Under the pieces are notes generated by a model. The model had not been told where the DNA came from, ran no database searches, and saw only the letters and a program-made list of their open reading frames with translations. Source: an uncultured bacterium (lineage in GTDB: Bacteria; Bacillota; Clostridia; Peptostreptococcales; Anaerovoracaceae). Taken from it: a stretch of 28,527 bases of DNA. Positions 6,821-14,321 of the stretch are shown piece after piece (position 1 is the stretch's first letter; each line of letters opens with the position of its first letter). The stretch covers positions 1 through 28,527 of the forward strand of contig CAJMLL010000031.1 in assembly GCA_905214225.1 (NCBI GenBank), read 5' to 3'. The position numbers and the translations under genes were made by a program.

Positions 6821-8341
6821 CTAGACGGTGAGCAGCAGTGCGCCCGTCAGAGCGGATGCCGCAATCAGAATACCATTTCCCGCATGTTTTCTGTTCATGA
6901 GGAAGAGGTTGGCTGCGGTGAGGACTGCAGTGATGATCACGGTGGCTGCTGCGCTGTTTCCGAGCGCTGCGCCGGTGTCGATGTTGGTTCTGATCATGGT
7001 CAGGGTTACGTTCAGCAGAAGTCCGCTGATGATCGGACGGATCCAGCGGCTGATCTCGCGGAATACTGTGACTTCCTCAAACTCGGACAGCAGCCAGCGG
7101 ATCCAGCAGAATACGAGGCCGGAAGCCGATACGCTGACGCCCAGGCATGCCAGAGCGGTCAGCCAGCCGCCTGCAGCGGTTCCGCTTACGTCCAGGCCTG
7201 TGAAATAGCCGATGCCGGTCAGGATCTTGCAGAGGATGGATCCCGGAAGCACATTGGCTGCCGGAACCAGAGTTCCGTAGAAATCATGGGCGCTGACCAT
7301 GCCGTGTCCGACGAACATGCCGTCTGCCACGGACAGGTAGGCATCTCCGCCGCCGAAAGAAATCAGCGAAGAAAGAATTCCCTTTCCCAGAAGAAGTGCA
7401 GAACCTTTAATGTAGAGCAGTGCCGGAAGTGATGTAACCGTAAGCAGAAGCAGCCATGCACCGGTCTGCTTAAGCGGTGTTTTCCAGCTGATCTCTGCCT
7501 GTGCATCGATGCGGCTGTGCTTTCTGTCATTCTGGATGCTTTCCGCAATTCCCTTCACGGAAAGGAGCACCATGAACAGATACAGCGCGACACGCAGCAT
7601 GCCCGGAACGGCAGCTCCCGTCCTTCCAGTGAAAACCAGGTAAAGGACCGCGGTAATAATGCAGACTGTGCTCTTCAGCTTTGTGAACCTGCATCCGGTA
7701 TAGAAAATACCGAAGAAGGCCAGTCCCAGAACCTCAACGGTGGACAGGCTGAGTACCGGATTTCCGCTGATTTCCAGAATCCCGAACAGATTTTTCCCAA
7801 AGGTCAGCAGGAAGACGGCAATCATAATCAAAAGTGAAACTCTTCCCGTCTTCTTCCCCTCCAGGGAAGATGTCTTCTGTGTTTTTGCCGCATAATTGAT
7901 CAGAAGACTGCAGATGAACGCACCCAGGCCCACGGACAGATAACGGACAAAGTTCAGTGACTTGACACTGGATCCGGAGAAAACCGTCAGAAGAAGGACG
8001 GTGAGAAGAGCGCCCGGTGCTGCCATCGCGGCAGCGGCCAGAAGCATTCCTTTCAGGCCGAATGTGGTCAGTCCGTTTCCAGCGGCAATCTCAACCGGAA
8101 GAGCGCCAGGAGTCACGCAGGCTGCAATGACGTCCTCATCGTAGTCTTTCTTGGAAATGATGTTCTGCTCCTGCACAACTTCTTCTTCGATCACCGGAAT
8201 CAGTGCGCTTCCGCCGCCGAATCCGATCACGCCGATTTTCAGCATGGAGAGAATCATCTTCCAGAATCTGCGTGATTCAGAACGGGCAGGAACCTGTACG
8301 GTCTGCTCTGCCTTCATTGTCTGTTCTGCTGTCTGACTCAT
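6821..8341 (-). CDS. chrA: CHR-family (chromate transporter-like) anion transporter, probably sulfate uptake
   Basis: This is a 506-residue membrane protein with two CHR domains. The first has GVIGFGGGSALIPVIEEEVV near residues 37-56, and the second has ISFGGGDAYLSVADGMFVGH near residues 323-342. About ten hydrophobic segments follow these motifs. The family is named for chromate efflux, but chromate is a sulfate analogue and several members sit in sulfur operons. Here it is the only transporter in a sulfate assimilation operon, so sulfate import is the likely role (inference). The start at 8341 is chosen because AAGGGGAA lies 7 bases upstream; an in-frame extension to 8422 is not hydrophobic and lacks a site. 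It is the first gene after a probable terminator, so it heads the second half of the pathway. Confidence 0.9.
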   Translation of the reverse strand: MSQTAEQTMKAEQTVQVPARSESRRFWKMILSMLKIGVIGFGGGSALIPVIEEEVVQEQNIISKKDYDEDVIAACVTPGALPVEIAAGNGLTTFGLKGMLLAAAAMAAPGALLTVLLLTVFSGSSVKSLNFVRYLSVGLGAFICSLLINYAAKTQKTSSLEGKKTGRVSLLIMIAVFLLTFGKNLFGILEISGNPVLSLSTVEVLGLAFFGIFYTGCRFTKLKSTVCIITAVLYLVFTGRTGAAVPGMLRVALYLFMVLLSVKGIAESIQNDRKHSRIDAQAEISWKTPLKQTGAWLLLLTVTSLPALLYIKGSALLLGKGILSSLISFGGGDAYLSVADGMFVGHGMVSAHDFYGTLVPAANVLPGSILCKILTGIGYFTGLDVSGTAAGGWLTALACLGVSVSASGLVFCWIRWLLSEFEEVTVFREISRWIRPIISGLLLNVTLTMIRTNIDTGAALGNSAAATVIITAVLTAANLFLMNRKHAGNGILIAASALTGALLLTV

Positions 8342-8465
8342 GATCGTTCCCCTTCCGGTAAATTGAACCAATAACTTTCTGTTCCCCTGAATTGAAAGGT
8401 CCGCCCGGGATGCGCTCGTCACACTTTATCCTTTCATCCTGCTGAGCGGACATTTTATTACCACA

Positions 8466-8479
8466 ATTCTAGTAGGAAT
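8466..8479. promoter_or_regulatory. Possible operator, CTAGTAGG-containing dyad upstream of chrA
   Basis: ATTCTAGTAGGAAT is an imperfect palindrome just downstream of the likely -10 box of the chrA promoter. The same CTAGTAGG octamer occurs in the promoter of the sulfur LysR gene (13936-13944), there as the perfect dyad CCTAGTAGG. A common sulfur repressor, for example an Rrf2/CymR-like protein, is a guess; the two sites alone are weak evidence. Confidence 0.35.
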
Positions 8480-8610
8480 ATATCTTTATTAGTTATTATC
8501 ATACCGCATTCTGTCCAGTTTGGATAATACGGATTCCTGATAGCCGGTTCTATGTTTTTACTTATGACGGGAAAACCAGTGACGGATGACAGGGAAACAG
8601 AAGGACAGCA

Positions 8611-8654
8611 GGAGGCCGCCCACCTGTTCATCTGAACCCGGTGCGGCGGCCTCC
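8611..8654 (-). terminator. Hairpin terminator after the tusA-like gene
   Basis: GGAGGCCGCC (8611-8620) pairs with GGCGGCCTCC (8645-8654), and an inner GGTTCA/TGAACA pairing extends the fold. It lies 22 bases past the stop of the tusA-like gene. The following minus-strand bases are T-rich (TGCTGTCCTTCTGTTT) but not a clean T run. It probably separates metY-to-tusA from chrA-to-cysN. Confidence 0.65.
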
Positions 8655-8675
8655 CATAAAAGACAGCGGATACTC

Positions 8676-8933
8676 CTACTCTCCAACCTTTCTCACGATC
8701 AGATCGTAAGTTCCGTCTTCATTATCGATCAGTTTCAGAATCTGGTGTCCCTCTTCCTTTACGCTGCGCGGAACGTTCTGCACCGGCTCGCCGTCGTTCA
8801 TGTGAACAGAAAGGATCTGTCCCTCGTCCAGCTCCTCCAGCGCAACCTTTGCCTTAACAAAAGTTACCGGGCAGACAACGTCTGTAATATCCACGGTGTC
8901 ATCAATCTTTATTCCTGCTTTTTCCTCAGCCAT
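8676..8933 (-). CDS. TusA-family sulfur carrier/relay protein
   Basis: This is an 85-residue protein of the TusA (SirA/YedF) fold. The key cysteine is C21 in DVVCPVTFVKAKVALEEL, followed by the usual strand and helix pattern and a GHQIL segment. Family members pass persulfide sulfur between partners using a CPxP motif. Here the second proline is replaced by threonine (CPVT), a variant also common in anaerobes. It lies 20 bases downstream of the sulfite reductase gene, so it probably carries sulfur from that enzyme or towards HcyS (inference). The ribosome site AAGGGG and the ATG at 8933 are clear. Confidence 0.88.
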   Translation of the reverse strand: MAEEKAGIKIDDTVDITDVVCPVTFVKAKVALEELDEGQILSVHMNDGEPVQNVPRSVKEEGHQILKLIDNEDGTYDLIVRKVGE

Positions 8934-8953
8934 TTCAATCCCCTTTTCTCTTA

Positions 8954-9895
8954 CTACTTCTTCTGCAGATCCGGACGAAGCTTCCAGTCCGTCAGTTCCA
9001 GCGGTTTGGAGGCCTGTGCATGTGCCTCTTCCTCGCTTGCTGCATAAACCTTCCGGATCATCGCGTCAAACTTATCCTCGCCTTCTCTTGCGATCGCAAA
9101 CTGCAGACGGTCTCCCGGCTGTGCGTGATCATGGAAGAACTGGATCGTCGCATCGCACATCTGAATCAGCTTATCGTGACTCTCTACAAACGGTGTGAGC
9201 TGACGTCCCTTATGGAAGTGATTTCCGTACATTCCGCCAAAGCTCATGATGTATCCCGGATGCTCCTCATAAGCATCCATCGGACATGACTTTGCGCAAC
9301 GGCCGCAGTATGTGCACTTATCCTGGTCGATGGAAATCTTTCCGTCCTCCAGCGAAACCGCGCCCTCACGGCAGGCTTTTACACAGACACCGCACTGAAT
9401 GCATTTATCCGGAATCCACTCAACACGCTCCGCGCCTTTGATTCCGATATCGTTTTCCTCAGTCTTCAGACAGTTATTCTGGCATCCGGTGATACCAAAC
9501 TTGAACTTTCCCGGAAGCTCCTTCGCAAAATATCTCTGGTCAATTTCCTCTGCCAGCTCATAAGTGTAAATGCATGCACTCGGACAGGTATCCGCACCCT
9601 GACAGGCTGTCGTTGTACGGACACGCGGGCCGCAGACAGAAGGCTCTACGTTATACTTTGCCAGCTCTTTCTTGATCTCCTCGATATCCTCCAGCTTCAT
9701 ATATGGAATTTCCAGGGACTGACGCGCTGTCAGATGTACATAGCCCTGGCCGTATTTCTCTGCGACCTTAGAAACTCCAAGCAGCTGTTCCTCCGTCATC
9801 TTTCCGCCGATGACATGAACTCTCAGTGCAAACCGGTTCTTCTGCTTCTGGCGCATCCATCCGCCTTTTTTCAATGCTGCATAATCTGTTGCCAT
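8954..9895 (-). CDS. Small siroheme-type sulfite (nitrite/sulfite) reductase with two ferredoxin clusters
   Basis: This enzyme reduces sulfite to sulfide with six electrons. It is a 313-residue protein. The N-terminal half holds the ferrodoxin-like domain with YVHLTARQSLEIPY near 52-65. The siroheme-[4Fe-4S] ligands follow: C98-x5-C104 and C138-x3-C142 (GCQNNC). A ferredoxin insert with CIQCGVCVKAC (165-175) and CTYCGRCAKSC (194-204) comes next, then the C-terminal siroheme domain. This architecture is that of the compact DsrA/AsrC-like reductases of clostridia and methanogens. The start at 9895 has AAAGGAA in front; the in-frame extension to 9940 is rejected. Its place between hcyD and tusA fits sulfide supply for the HcyS route. 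Confidence 0.93.
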   Translation of the reverse strand: MATDYAALKKGGWMRQKQKNRFALRVHVIGGKMTEEQLLGVSKVAEKYGQGYVHLTARQSLEIPYMKLEDIEEIKKELAKYNVEPSVCGPRVRTTTACQGADTCPSACIYTYELAEEIDQRYFAKELPGKFKFGITGCQNNCLKTEENDIGIKGAERVEWIPDKCIQCGVCVKACREGAVSLEDGKISIDQDKCTYCGRCAKSCPMDAYEEHPGYIMSFGGMYGNHFHKGRQLTPFVESHDKLIQMCDATIQFFHDHAQPGDRLQFAIAREGEDKFDAMIRKVYAASEEEAHAQASKPLELTDWKLRPDLQKK

Positions 9896-9945
9896 ATTCG
9901 GTTCCTTTCTCTTCTTCCGTGACAAAAAGCAAACGGCCAAGGGGA

Positions 9946-10368
9946 TCAGCCCTCAACGATCTGCAAATCTTCCTTTGTCGATACCTTATCCTCAACGTGG
10001 AAGGAATTCAGCACCGGATGACTGTCATCCATCAATGATAATATTAGATAACTTGCTTTGCCGTCAAATGCCAGACGGATATCTTCCTGAGAAGATCTGG
10101 ACGGGCTCTCCGGATGAGAATGCCAGTTTCCCAGCGGCTTCATGCCGTTTTCTCTCATGTCCTTTACAGCCTTCAGCTGCTCCTTCGGATCCAGAGAAAA
10201 ATGCTCGTTGCTGTGGTCCAGATTGGTCAGAAGGTAAACCTTCTGAATTTCTCTGCTGCCGTCTTCATGGTCAATTCCTCCAATCAGGCCGCAGGCTTCA
10301 TCCGGTTTTTCTTTTCTGGCATGCTCCAGTATTTTTTTATAATCGCTTTTTTTCAATGTGATTTTCAT
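9946..10368 (-). CDS. hcyD: JAMM/M67 metalloprotease, sulfur-carrier processing (HcyD)
   Basis: This is a 140-residue Mov34/JAB1-type zinc peptidase. The catalytic Glu is E24 in DEACGLIGG. The zinc motif is H83-x-H85-x7-S93-x2-D96 (WHSHPESPSRSSQED). Relatives such as Mec+ (Mycobacterium) and HcyD (Wolinella succinogenes) remove the residue that caps the Gly-Gly end of a ThiS-like carrier, or release amino acid from it. The carrier hcyS two genes upstream ends in GGGR, so removal of a capping residue is expected. The start at 10368 begins the homology; the extension to 10425 overlaps hcyF and is rejected. Confidence 0.88.
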   Translation of the reverse strand: MKITLKKSDYKKILEHARKEKPDEACGLIGGIDHEDGSREIQKVYLLTNLDHSNEHFSLDPKEQLKAVKDMRENGMKPLGNWHSHPESPSRSSQEDIRLAFDGKASYLILSLMDDSHPVLNSFHVEDKVSTKEDLQIVEG

Positions 10369-10384
10369 TTCACTCTTGCCTCTT

Positions 10385-11203
10385 TTAATTTTGTCCCGGC
10401 TTCCACTCGCAGGCTGGCTGCTCATAATCGATCAGTTTGGTAATGGTCGGATGATCGGAGCATACAGCGCATCCTTCTCCGCGCGGCGGAAGGTTGATGG
10501 TGTGGAATTTCATTTTCAGTCCGTCAAAGGTCAGAAGCTTTCCGACCAGAAGATCTCCGGCTCCGGTCAGATACTTGACAGCTTCCAGGGCCTGCAGAGA
10601 TCCGATGGTTCCGGCCATCGCGCCGATGACTCCGGCGGACTTGCAGGTCGGAATTGCGTCCTTCGGCGGCATGGTCTTGAATACGCAGCGGTAACACGGT
10701 CCCTCGTGTGGAATGACGGTCATCAGCTGGCCGCTGAAACGCAGGATTCCGGCGTGAGAGAATGGCTTGTTGGCCATGACGCAGGCATCGTTGATCAGGA
10801 ATTTGGCCGGGAAGTTGTCTGTTCCGTCCAGAATGAAATCATAATCCTTGATGATGTCCAGGATGTTGCTGCTGTCGATGAACTGATGGTAGGTGACAAC
10901 CTCGACATCCGGGTTGATGGCACGCATCGTTTCTGCAGCGGATTCCACCTTCGGACGGCCGACATCCGCCGTTGTGTGAATGACCTGACGCTGAAGATTG
11001 GACAGGTCCACAACATCTGCATCGACGATACCGATTTTTCCTACTCCTGCTGCTGCAAGATATAGAGCGGCAGGTGCTCCGAGGCCGCCCGCGCCGATGA
11101 TCAGAACACTTCCGTTCAGGAGCCTTTTCTGGCCCTTGACGCCGATTTCTTTCAAAATGATATGTCTGGAATAACGCTCCAGCTGTTCATTGGTGAAACC
11201 CAT
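10385..11203 (-). CDS. hcyF: E1-like sulfur-carrier adenylyltransferase/sulfurtransferase (HcyF, MoeB/ThiF family)
   Basis: This is a 272-residue ThiF/MoeB-type enzyme. It starts with RYSRHIILKEIG (10-21), then the ATP-binding loop GAGGLG (37-42), DADVVDLSNLQRQ (61-73), the Asp-loop ILDGTDNFPAKF (124-135), zinc cysteines C170-x2-C173 and C245-x2-C248, and a conserved cysteine in PTCKSAG (C187). It adenylates the C-terminal glycine of a ThiS-like carrier and helps convert it to a thiocarboxylate. Position beside hcyS, hcyD, metY and sulfite reductase matches the homocysteine route of Wolinella. Its ATG overlaps the TAA of hcyS by one base. Confidence 0.9.
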   Translation of the reverse strand: MGFTNEQLERYSRHIILKEIGVKGQKRLLNGSVLIIGAGGLGAPAALYLAAAGVGKIGIVDADVVDLSNLQRQVIHTTADVGRPKVESAAETMRAINPDVEVVTYHQFIDSSNILDIIKDYDFILDGTDNFPAKFLINDACVMANKPFSHAGILRFSGQLMTVIPHEGPCYRCVFKTMPPKDAIPTCKSAGVIGAMAGTIGSLQALEAVKYLTGAGDLLVGKLLTFDGLKMKFHTINLPPRGEGCAVCSDHPTITKLIDYEQPACEWKPGQN

Positions 11204-11409
11204 TATCTTCCACCTCCCATGAAGTACAGGAACTCAACGACATCGCCGTCGTGCAGCTGCTGTGTGTCAAAATCCGCGCTCTTTGCGAACTCTTCGTTGA
11301 CGGAAACGCTGACGTACACCGGCGTCTCGACATTTTCCTGTGCGATGAGTTCGGAAATCGTGATTCCGTCCTTAACTTCCTTCTGGTCTCCTGAAACTGT
11401 GATCTTCAT
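11203..11409 (-). CDS. hcyS: ThiS/MoaD-like sulfur carrier for homocysteine synthesis (HcyS)
   Basis: This is a 68-residue beta-grasp protein with the ubiquitin-like carrier pattern: DGITISELI, VYVSVSVNEEF, and LHDGDVVEFLYFMGGGR at the C-terminus. It ends in GGGR rather than a free Gly-Gly, so at least the arginine must be cut off before activation, which explains the neighbouring JAMM protease. As a thiocarboxylate it would donate sulfur to O-acetylhomoserine through MetY. AGGAGG precedes the ATG at 11409 at good spacing. A role in thiamine or molybdopterin synthesis is less likely, as no thi or moa genes are near. Confidence 0.88.
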   Translation of the reverse strand: MKITVSGDQKEVKDGITISELIAQENVETPVYVSVSVNEEFAKSADFDTQQLHDGDVVEFLYFMGGGR

Positions 11410-11466
11410 GATTTTTCCTCCTGAACCTTATGTTTCTCTATTTCTGAATTGAATCCTTGTTATCTC

Positions 11467-12702
11467 TTACTGGTCCGCCTGCTTTACGGCCTGCGTGAAA
11501 TCTTCAATCAGGTCTTCCGGATTTTCGATTCCCACGCTGACCCTCACCGTATCTTCAAAGACACCGGCGGCTTCTTTCTGTTCTTCTGTATTATGAATAA
11601 ATATCGTGGAAGAAGGATGAATGGCCAGCGTCCTGAGATCGCCGATGTTGCTGGCGATCACCACGCACTTCAGCGCATCCAGAATGCGGAATGCCTTTTC
11701 CTTTGATCCCGCACGGAAAGTCAGGATGCCTCCGCCTCTTCCGCGGAACTGCTTTTCCACAATGCTCCGACAGGGATGTTCCTCAAGGCCCGGATAACAG
11801 ACCCTGGAAATTCCCGGAAGCTTCTCAAGAGCCTCCGCAAGTTTCTGCGCATTGCTGCAGATTCTCTCCATCCTCAGCCCCATCGTTTCCATGCCGACGA
11901 TATTCATGTAAGCATTTGCCGGCGCCAGACAGCAGCCCAGGTTTTCCCCGAGATCCGTCCGGATCCGCACTAAATACGCCATCGGGCCGTACCTCTTAAA
12001 CGGCGCCAGTGCCGGATACCGCTTTTCATCCCAGCGGAAATGCGTGCTGTCCACAATCACTCCGCTGATGGAATTCCCCCCGCCATTAATATATTTAGAG
12101 GAAGAATGAACAACAATATCTGCACCAAGCGAAATCGGATTGACCAGATACGGCGTCGCGGTTGTATTATCCACCACAAGCGGAAGTCCGTGCGCATGAG
12201 CCGTTTCCGCCACGGACTGAATATCCATGACATCCAGCCCCGGATTTCCAATCACTTCTCCGTAAATGACCCGTGTCTTCTCATTAATCAGCGGCTCGAT
12301 CGTTTCCGGAGTCAGTTCCTTCACAAACCTGGTGCGGATACCAAAATTCTTAAAATCGTCGAACAGACCGATTGTCCCGCCGTACAGGCCGCTGCAGGCA
12401 ATAATCTCATCGCCGCTGCTGAGCATATTCAGAAGCGACAGCGCTACCGCAGCCATTCCAGAAGAACAGGCCGCTGCTCCGCCGCCGCCTTCCAGCTCAT
12501 TAATCCGCTGCTCAAAGGCAGAAACCGTCGGATTTCCGACCCGGGTGTAGGCATAGCCCATCGCCTTGTGTGAGAACACCGCCGCGTGCTTCTCTGCAGA
12601 CTCAAACTGAAATGCGCTGACCTGACTGACCGGCGGAAGCGTCGCACCGTCCGCATACGGCTTTACCGACTTCCCGTGCAGAAGTTTCGTATCAAAATTC
12701 AT
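11467..12702 (-). CDS. metY: O-acetylhomoserine sulfhydrylase MetY (PLP)
   Basis: This is a 411-residue Cys/Met-metabolism PLP enzyme that makes homocysteine from O-acetylhomoserine and a sulfur donor. Family blocks are AYTRVGNPTVSAFEQRI (51-67), the cofactor-binding CSSGMAAVALSLL, VVDNTTATPYLVNP, and the PLP lysine K203 in VVHSSSKYINGGGNSISG. It is the first gene of the sulfur operon, with AAGGAGG ahead of the ATG. The 57-bp gap to hcyS and shared strand suggest co-transcription, and in Wolinella the partner of HcyS is also a MetY. Cystathionine synthase activity is possible but less likely in this context. Confidence 0.95.
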   Translation of the reverse strand: MNFDTKLLHGKSVKPYADGATLPPVSQVSAFQFESAEKHAAVFSHKAMGYAYTRVGNPTVSAFEQRINELEGGGGAAACSSGMAAVALSLLNMLSSGDEIIACSGLYGGTIGLFDDFKNFGIRTRFVKELTPETIEPLINEKTRVIYGEVIGNPGLDVMDIQSVAETAHAHGLPLVVDNTTATPYLVNPISLGADIVVHSSSKYINGGGNSISGVIVDSTHFRWDEKRYPALAPFKRYGPMAYLVRIRTDLGENLGCCLAPANAYMNIVGMETMGLRMERICSNAQKLAEALEKLPGISRVCYPGLEEHPCRSIVEKQFRGRGGGILTFRAGSKEKAFRILDALKCVVIASNIGDLRTLAIHPSSTIFIHNTEEQKEAAGVFEDTVRVSVGIENPEDLIEDFTQAVKQADQ

Positions 12703-12785
12703 GCTTCCTCCTTTCCTTTTGCTTTTTGTCTATAAAACAATACCATCTTACCACTGCATCTGTATACATGGTTATATGAACTCTC

Positions 12786-12822
12786 GATGCCTTGTTATAA
12801 CCCGGGATTATAACGAAGCATC
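12786..12822. terminator. Inverted repeat spanning the LysR stop, between LysR and metY
   Basis: GATGC-x-TT-x-GTTATAA on one side pairs with TTATAAC-x-AA-x-GCATC on the other (13 of 16 positions), around the loop CCCGGG. It covers the last codons and stop of the LysR gene and lies about 85-115 bases upstream of metY. No T run follows. It may be a terminator for LysR, or the operator to which LysR binds at the metY promoter. Confidence 0.45.
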
Positions 12823-13713
12823 CTGGTAGTGCTCCAGCTTATCAAGATAAATCTCGCCCAGCCGCGAAAGCTTGGCGCCCTTATGCCTGAGATATCCGAT
12901 CGTCATCTGCTCCGATTCTTTCAGCGGAATCGCCGCATAATCCGTACCATTCAGCTCCTCACTGATGATGCCCGAACACAGGGTGTAGGCATTCAGCCCC
13001 ACCATGAGATTCAGCATCGTTGCCCGGTCATCGCCCTTGATCAGCTTCTTATACTCATACGTACTCTTCATCTCTTCCGCAAGATAGAAAGAACTGTGAC
13101 TGCCCTGCTCGAAAGCCAGGCACGGATAATCCTGCAGATCCTCCATCGACAAAATCTTCCGCCCGGCAAGAGGATGTCCTTTCCATAAATATACGTAAGT
13201 GTCACAATCCAGAAGCGGCTCAAACACCAGATCATTCTCCCGGAACATCTGCTTCAGCACCGCCTCGTTGAACTCCGAAAGATAGAGAATCCCAAGCTCA
13301 CTCTTGAAATTGTGGACATTGCGGATAACCTGATACGTCGTCGTCTCATGGATCGCAAACTCATACTCCGCCATGCCGACTTCCTTCACCAGCTCCACAA
13401 AAGCCTTGACCGCAAAGCTGTAATGCTGGCAGGACACAGAAAACTTCTCCTTGCTGTCCTGTTCCAGATAACGCTTCTCCAGAAGCGCATACTGCTCAAT
13501 GACCTGACGCGCATAACCCAGAAACTCTTCCCCGTCCGGCGTCACCTTGATGCCCCGGTTCGACCGCAGAAAAATCGTGATTCCCGCTTCTTCCTCGATC
13601 TCCCTGACCACCGCCGAAAGATTCGGCTGCGAAACATAGAGCTGCTTCGCGGCCTCATTCATCGAGCCCACATCCGCAATCGTAATAATCTGCCTCAGCT
13701 GCTGCAGCGTCAT
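12808..13713 (-). CDS. LysR-family regulator, probably of the sulfur operon
   Basis: This is a 301-residue LysR-type activator. The winged helix-turn-helix is at the N-terminus (MTLQQLRQIITIADVGSM..., with AAKQLYVSQPNLSAVVREIE near 19-38), and the periplasmic-binding-like effector domain covers about 90-295. It lies directly upstream of metY on the same strand and is therefore likely to be its regulator, as CysB, CysL and MetR are elsewhere; the effector is unknown. The ATG at 13713 is preferred to the TTG at 13719 because GGGAGGG lies 8-9 bases upstream of the ATG. A TATAAT box (complement of 13922-13927) suggests a leader of about 200 bases. Confidence 0.9.
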   Translation of the reverse strand: MTLQQLRQIITIADVGSMNEAAKQLYVSQPNLSAVVREIEEEAGITIFLRSNRGIKVTPDGEEFLGYARQVIEQYALLEKRYLEQDSKEKFSVSCQHYSFAVKAFVELVKEVGMAEYEFAIHETTTYQVIRNVHNFKSELGILYLSEFNEAVLKQMFRENDLVFEPLLDCDTYVYLWKGHPLAGRKILSMEDLQDYPCLAFEQGSHSSFYLAEEMKSTYEYKKLIKGDDRATMLNLMVGLNAYTLCSGIISEELNGTDYAAIPLKESEQMTIGYLRHKGAKLSRLGEIYLDKLEHYQDASL

Positions 13714-13921
13714 CCGCAATCCCTCCCTTCATGATTTTCCCTCCCGGGATCTACTTCCCAGAGCCTGTTTTCATGATCTTCCAGCCCTTCCTGGCATCTC
13801 GGCCTTTCCAATATTCCCGGTCCCTCCGATTCACCCAGACTTTCAAATTTTCTTGTTTTCCAGGATCCACCCGGCTTTCCCGACTGATCACTGACCATTT
13901 ATAAACCCGGTAAACCGTAGT

Positions 13922-13950
13922 AATTATACATACTTTCCTAGTAGGTAATT
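13922..13950 (-). promoter_or_regulatory. Probable promoter of the LysR gene with embedded dyad
   Basis: On the minus strand a TATAAT box (complement of 13922-13927) lies 18 bases after a TTAATT stretch that could serve as a -35. The perfect dyad CCTAGTAGG (13936-13944) sits in the spacer between them, a classic position for a repressor site. The same octamer is found in the chrA leader. Confidence 0.45.
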
Positions 13951-14133
13951 AACTATTAGGGCTAGATTACTACAAAGCCAGGGAAAATTCAACCGTAAAA
14001 CCCAATTTTTTATCAGAAAAGTTGTTTTTACCTCTGTCCTTCTCCAGAAAGAAAATAATCGTTACCAATCTTAACGTGTAACAGGAGCGGCAAAATCCTC
14101 ACCTGTCAAGATGATGAAACGCCAATGCTGCCT

Positions 14134-14177
14134 GATGACGAGTTTTGAGTTGATGGATGACGGGTTCTAAGTTAATG
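14134..14177 (+). repeat. Two tandem 22-bp imperfect repeats
   Basis: Units 14134-14155 and 14156-14177 are 18 of 22 identical, each beginning GATGACG and ending AATG or GATG. A third partial copy (GATGACGG) starts at 14179. They lie in the spacer downstream of the PrsW-like gene and upstream of the LysR promoter. Function unknown. Confidence 0.6.
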
Positions 14178-14245
14178 AGATGACGGATACCAAATATTCG
14201 GATAATTAGCTGACGCTCTTCCATACCTCTTTCCTTCAGCACTTC

Positions 14246-14287
14246 GCCCTGCCGAAAGGAAATTCATTACTTTCCTTTCGGCAGGGC
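14246..14287. terminator. 17-bp perfect inverted repeat behind the PrsW-like gene
   Basis: GCCCTGCCGAAAGGAAA (14246-14262) is followed by its exact complement at 14271-14287, with an 8-base loop. It starts 34 bases past the stop of the PrsW-like gene. No T run follows on either strand, so it may be a weak or factor-assisted terminator or a 3'-end stabiliser. Confidence 0.6.
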
Positions 14288-14321
14288 ATCATCCACGGCA
14301 GAAGGAACAACTCATTTTCTC

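Larger units (their letters stand above)
8342..8675 (-). other. Gene-free spacer between tusA-like gene and chrA
   Basis: No gene is visible. It contains the hairpin at 8611-8654 behind the tusA-like gene, an AT-rich stretch (about 8455-8510) with a TATGAT box on the minus strand (complement of 8498-8503), and the site CTAGTAGG (8469-8476) in an imperfect dyad. It probably carries a separate promoter and operator for chrA-aprAB-cysDN. Confidence 0.5.
13714..14321. other. 608-bp spacer with promoter, tandem repeats and a long hairpin
   Basis: No accepted gene. It holds the LysR promoter region with a CCTAGTAGG dyad (13936-13944), two imperfect 22-bp tandem repeats (14134-14177), and a 17-bp perfect inverted repeat behind the PrsW-like gene (14246-14287). 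A 62-aa minus frame (13710-13898) is rich in Gly, Glu and Arg and lacks a ribosome site. Confidence 0.6.

Noticed and set aside
1999..9895. Dissimilatory sulfate respiration locus
   Set aside because: There is no qmo, dsrAB, dsrC or dsrMKJOP. The sulfite reductase is the small type and the operon continues into homocysteine synthesis, so assimilation is the better reading.
12703..12807. SAM (S-box), cobalamin or T-box riboswitch ahead of metY
   Set aside because: The leader is only about 100 bases and lacks the conserved cores of these riboswitches.
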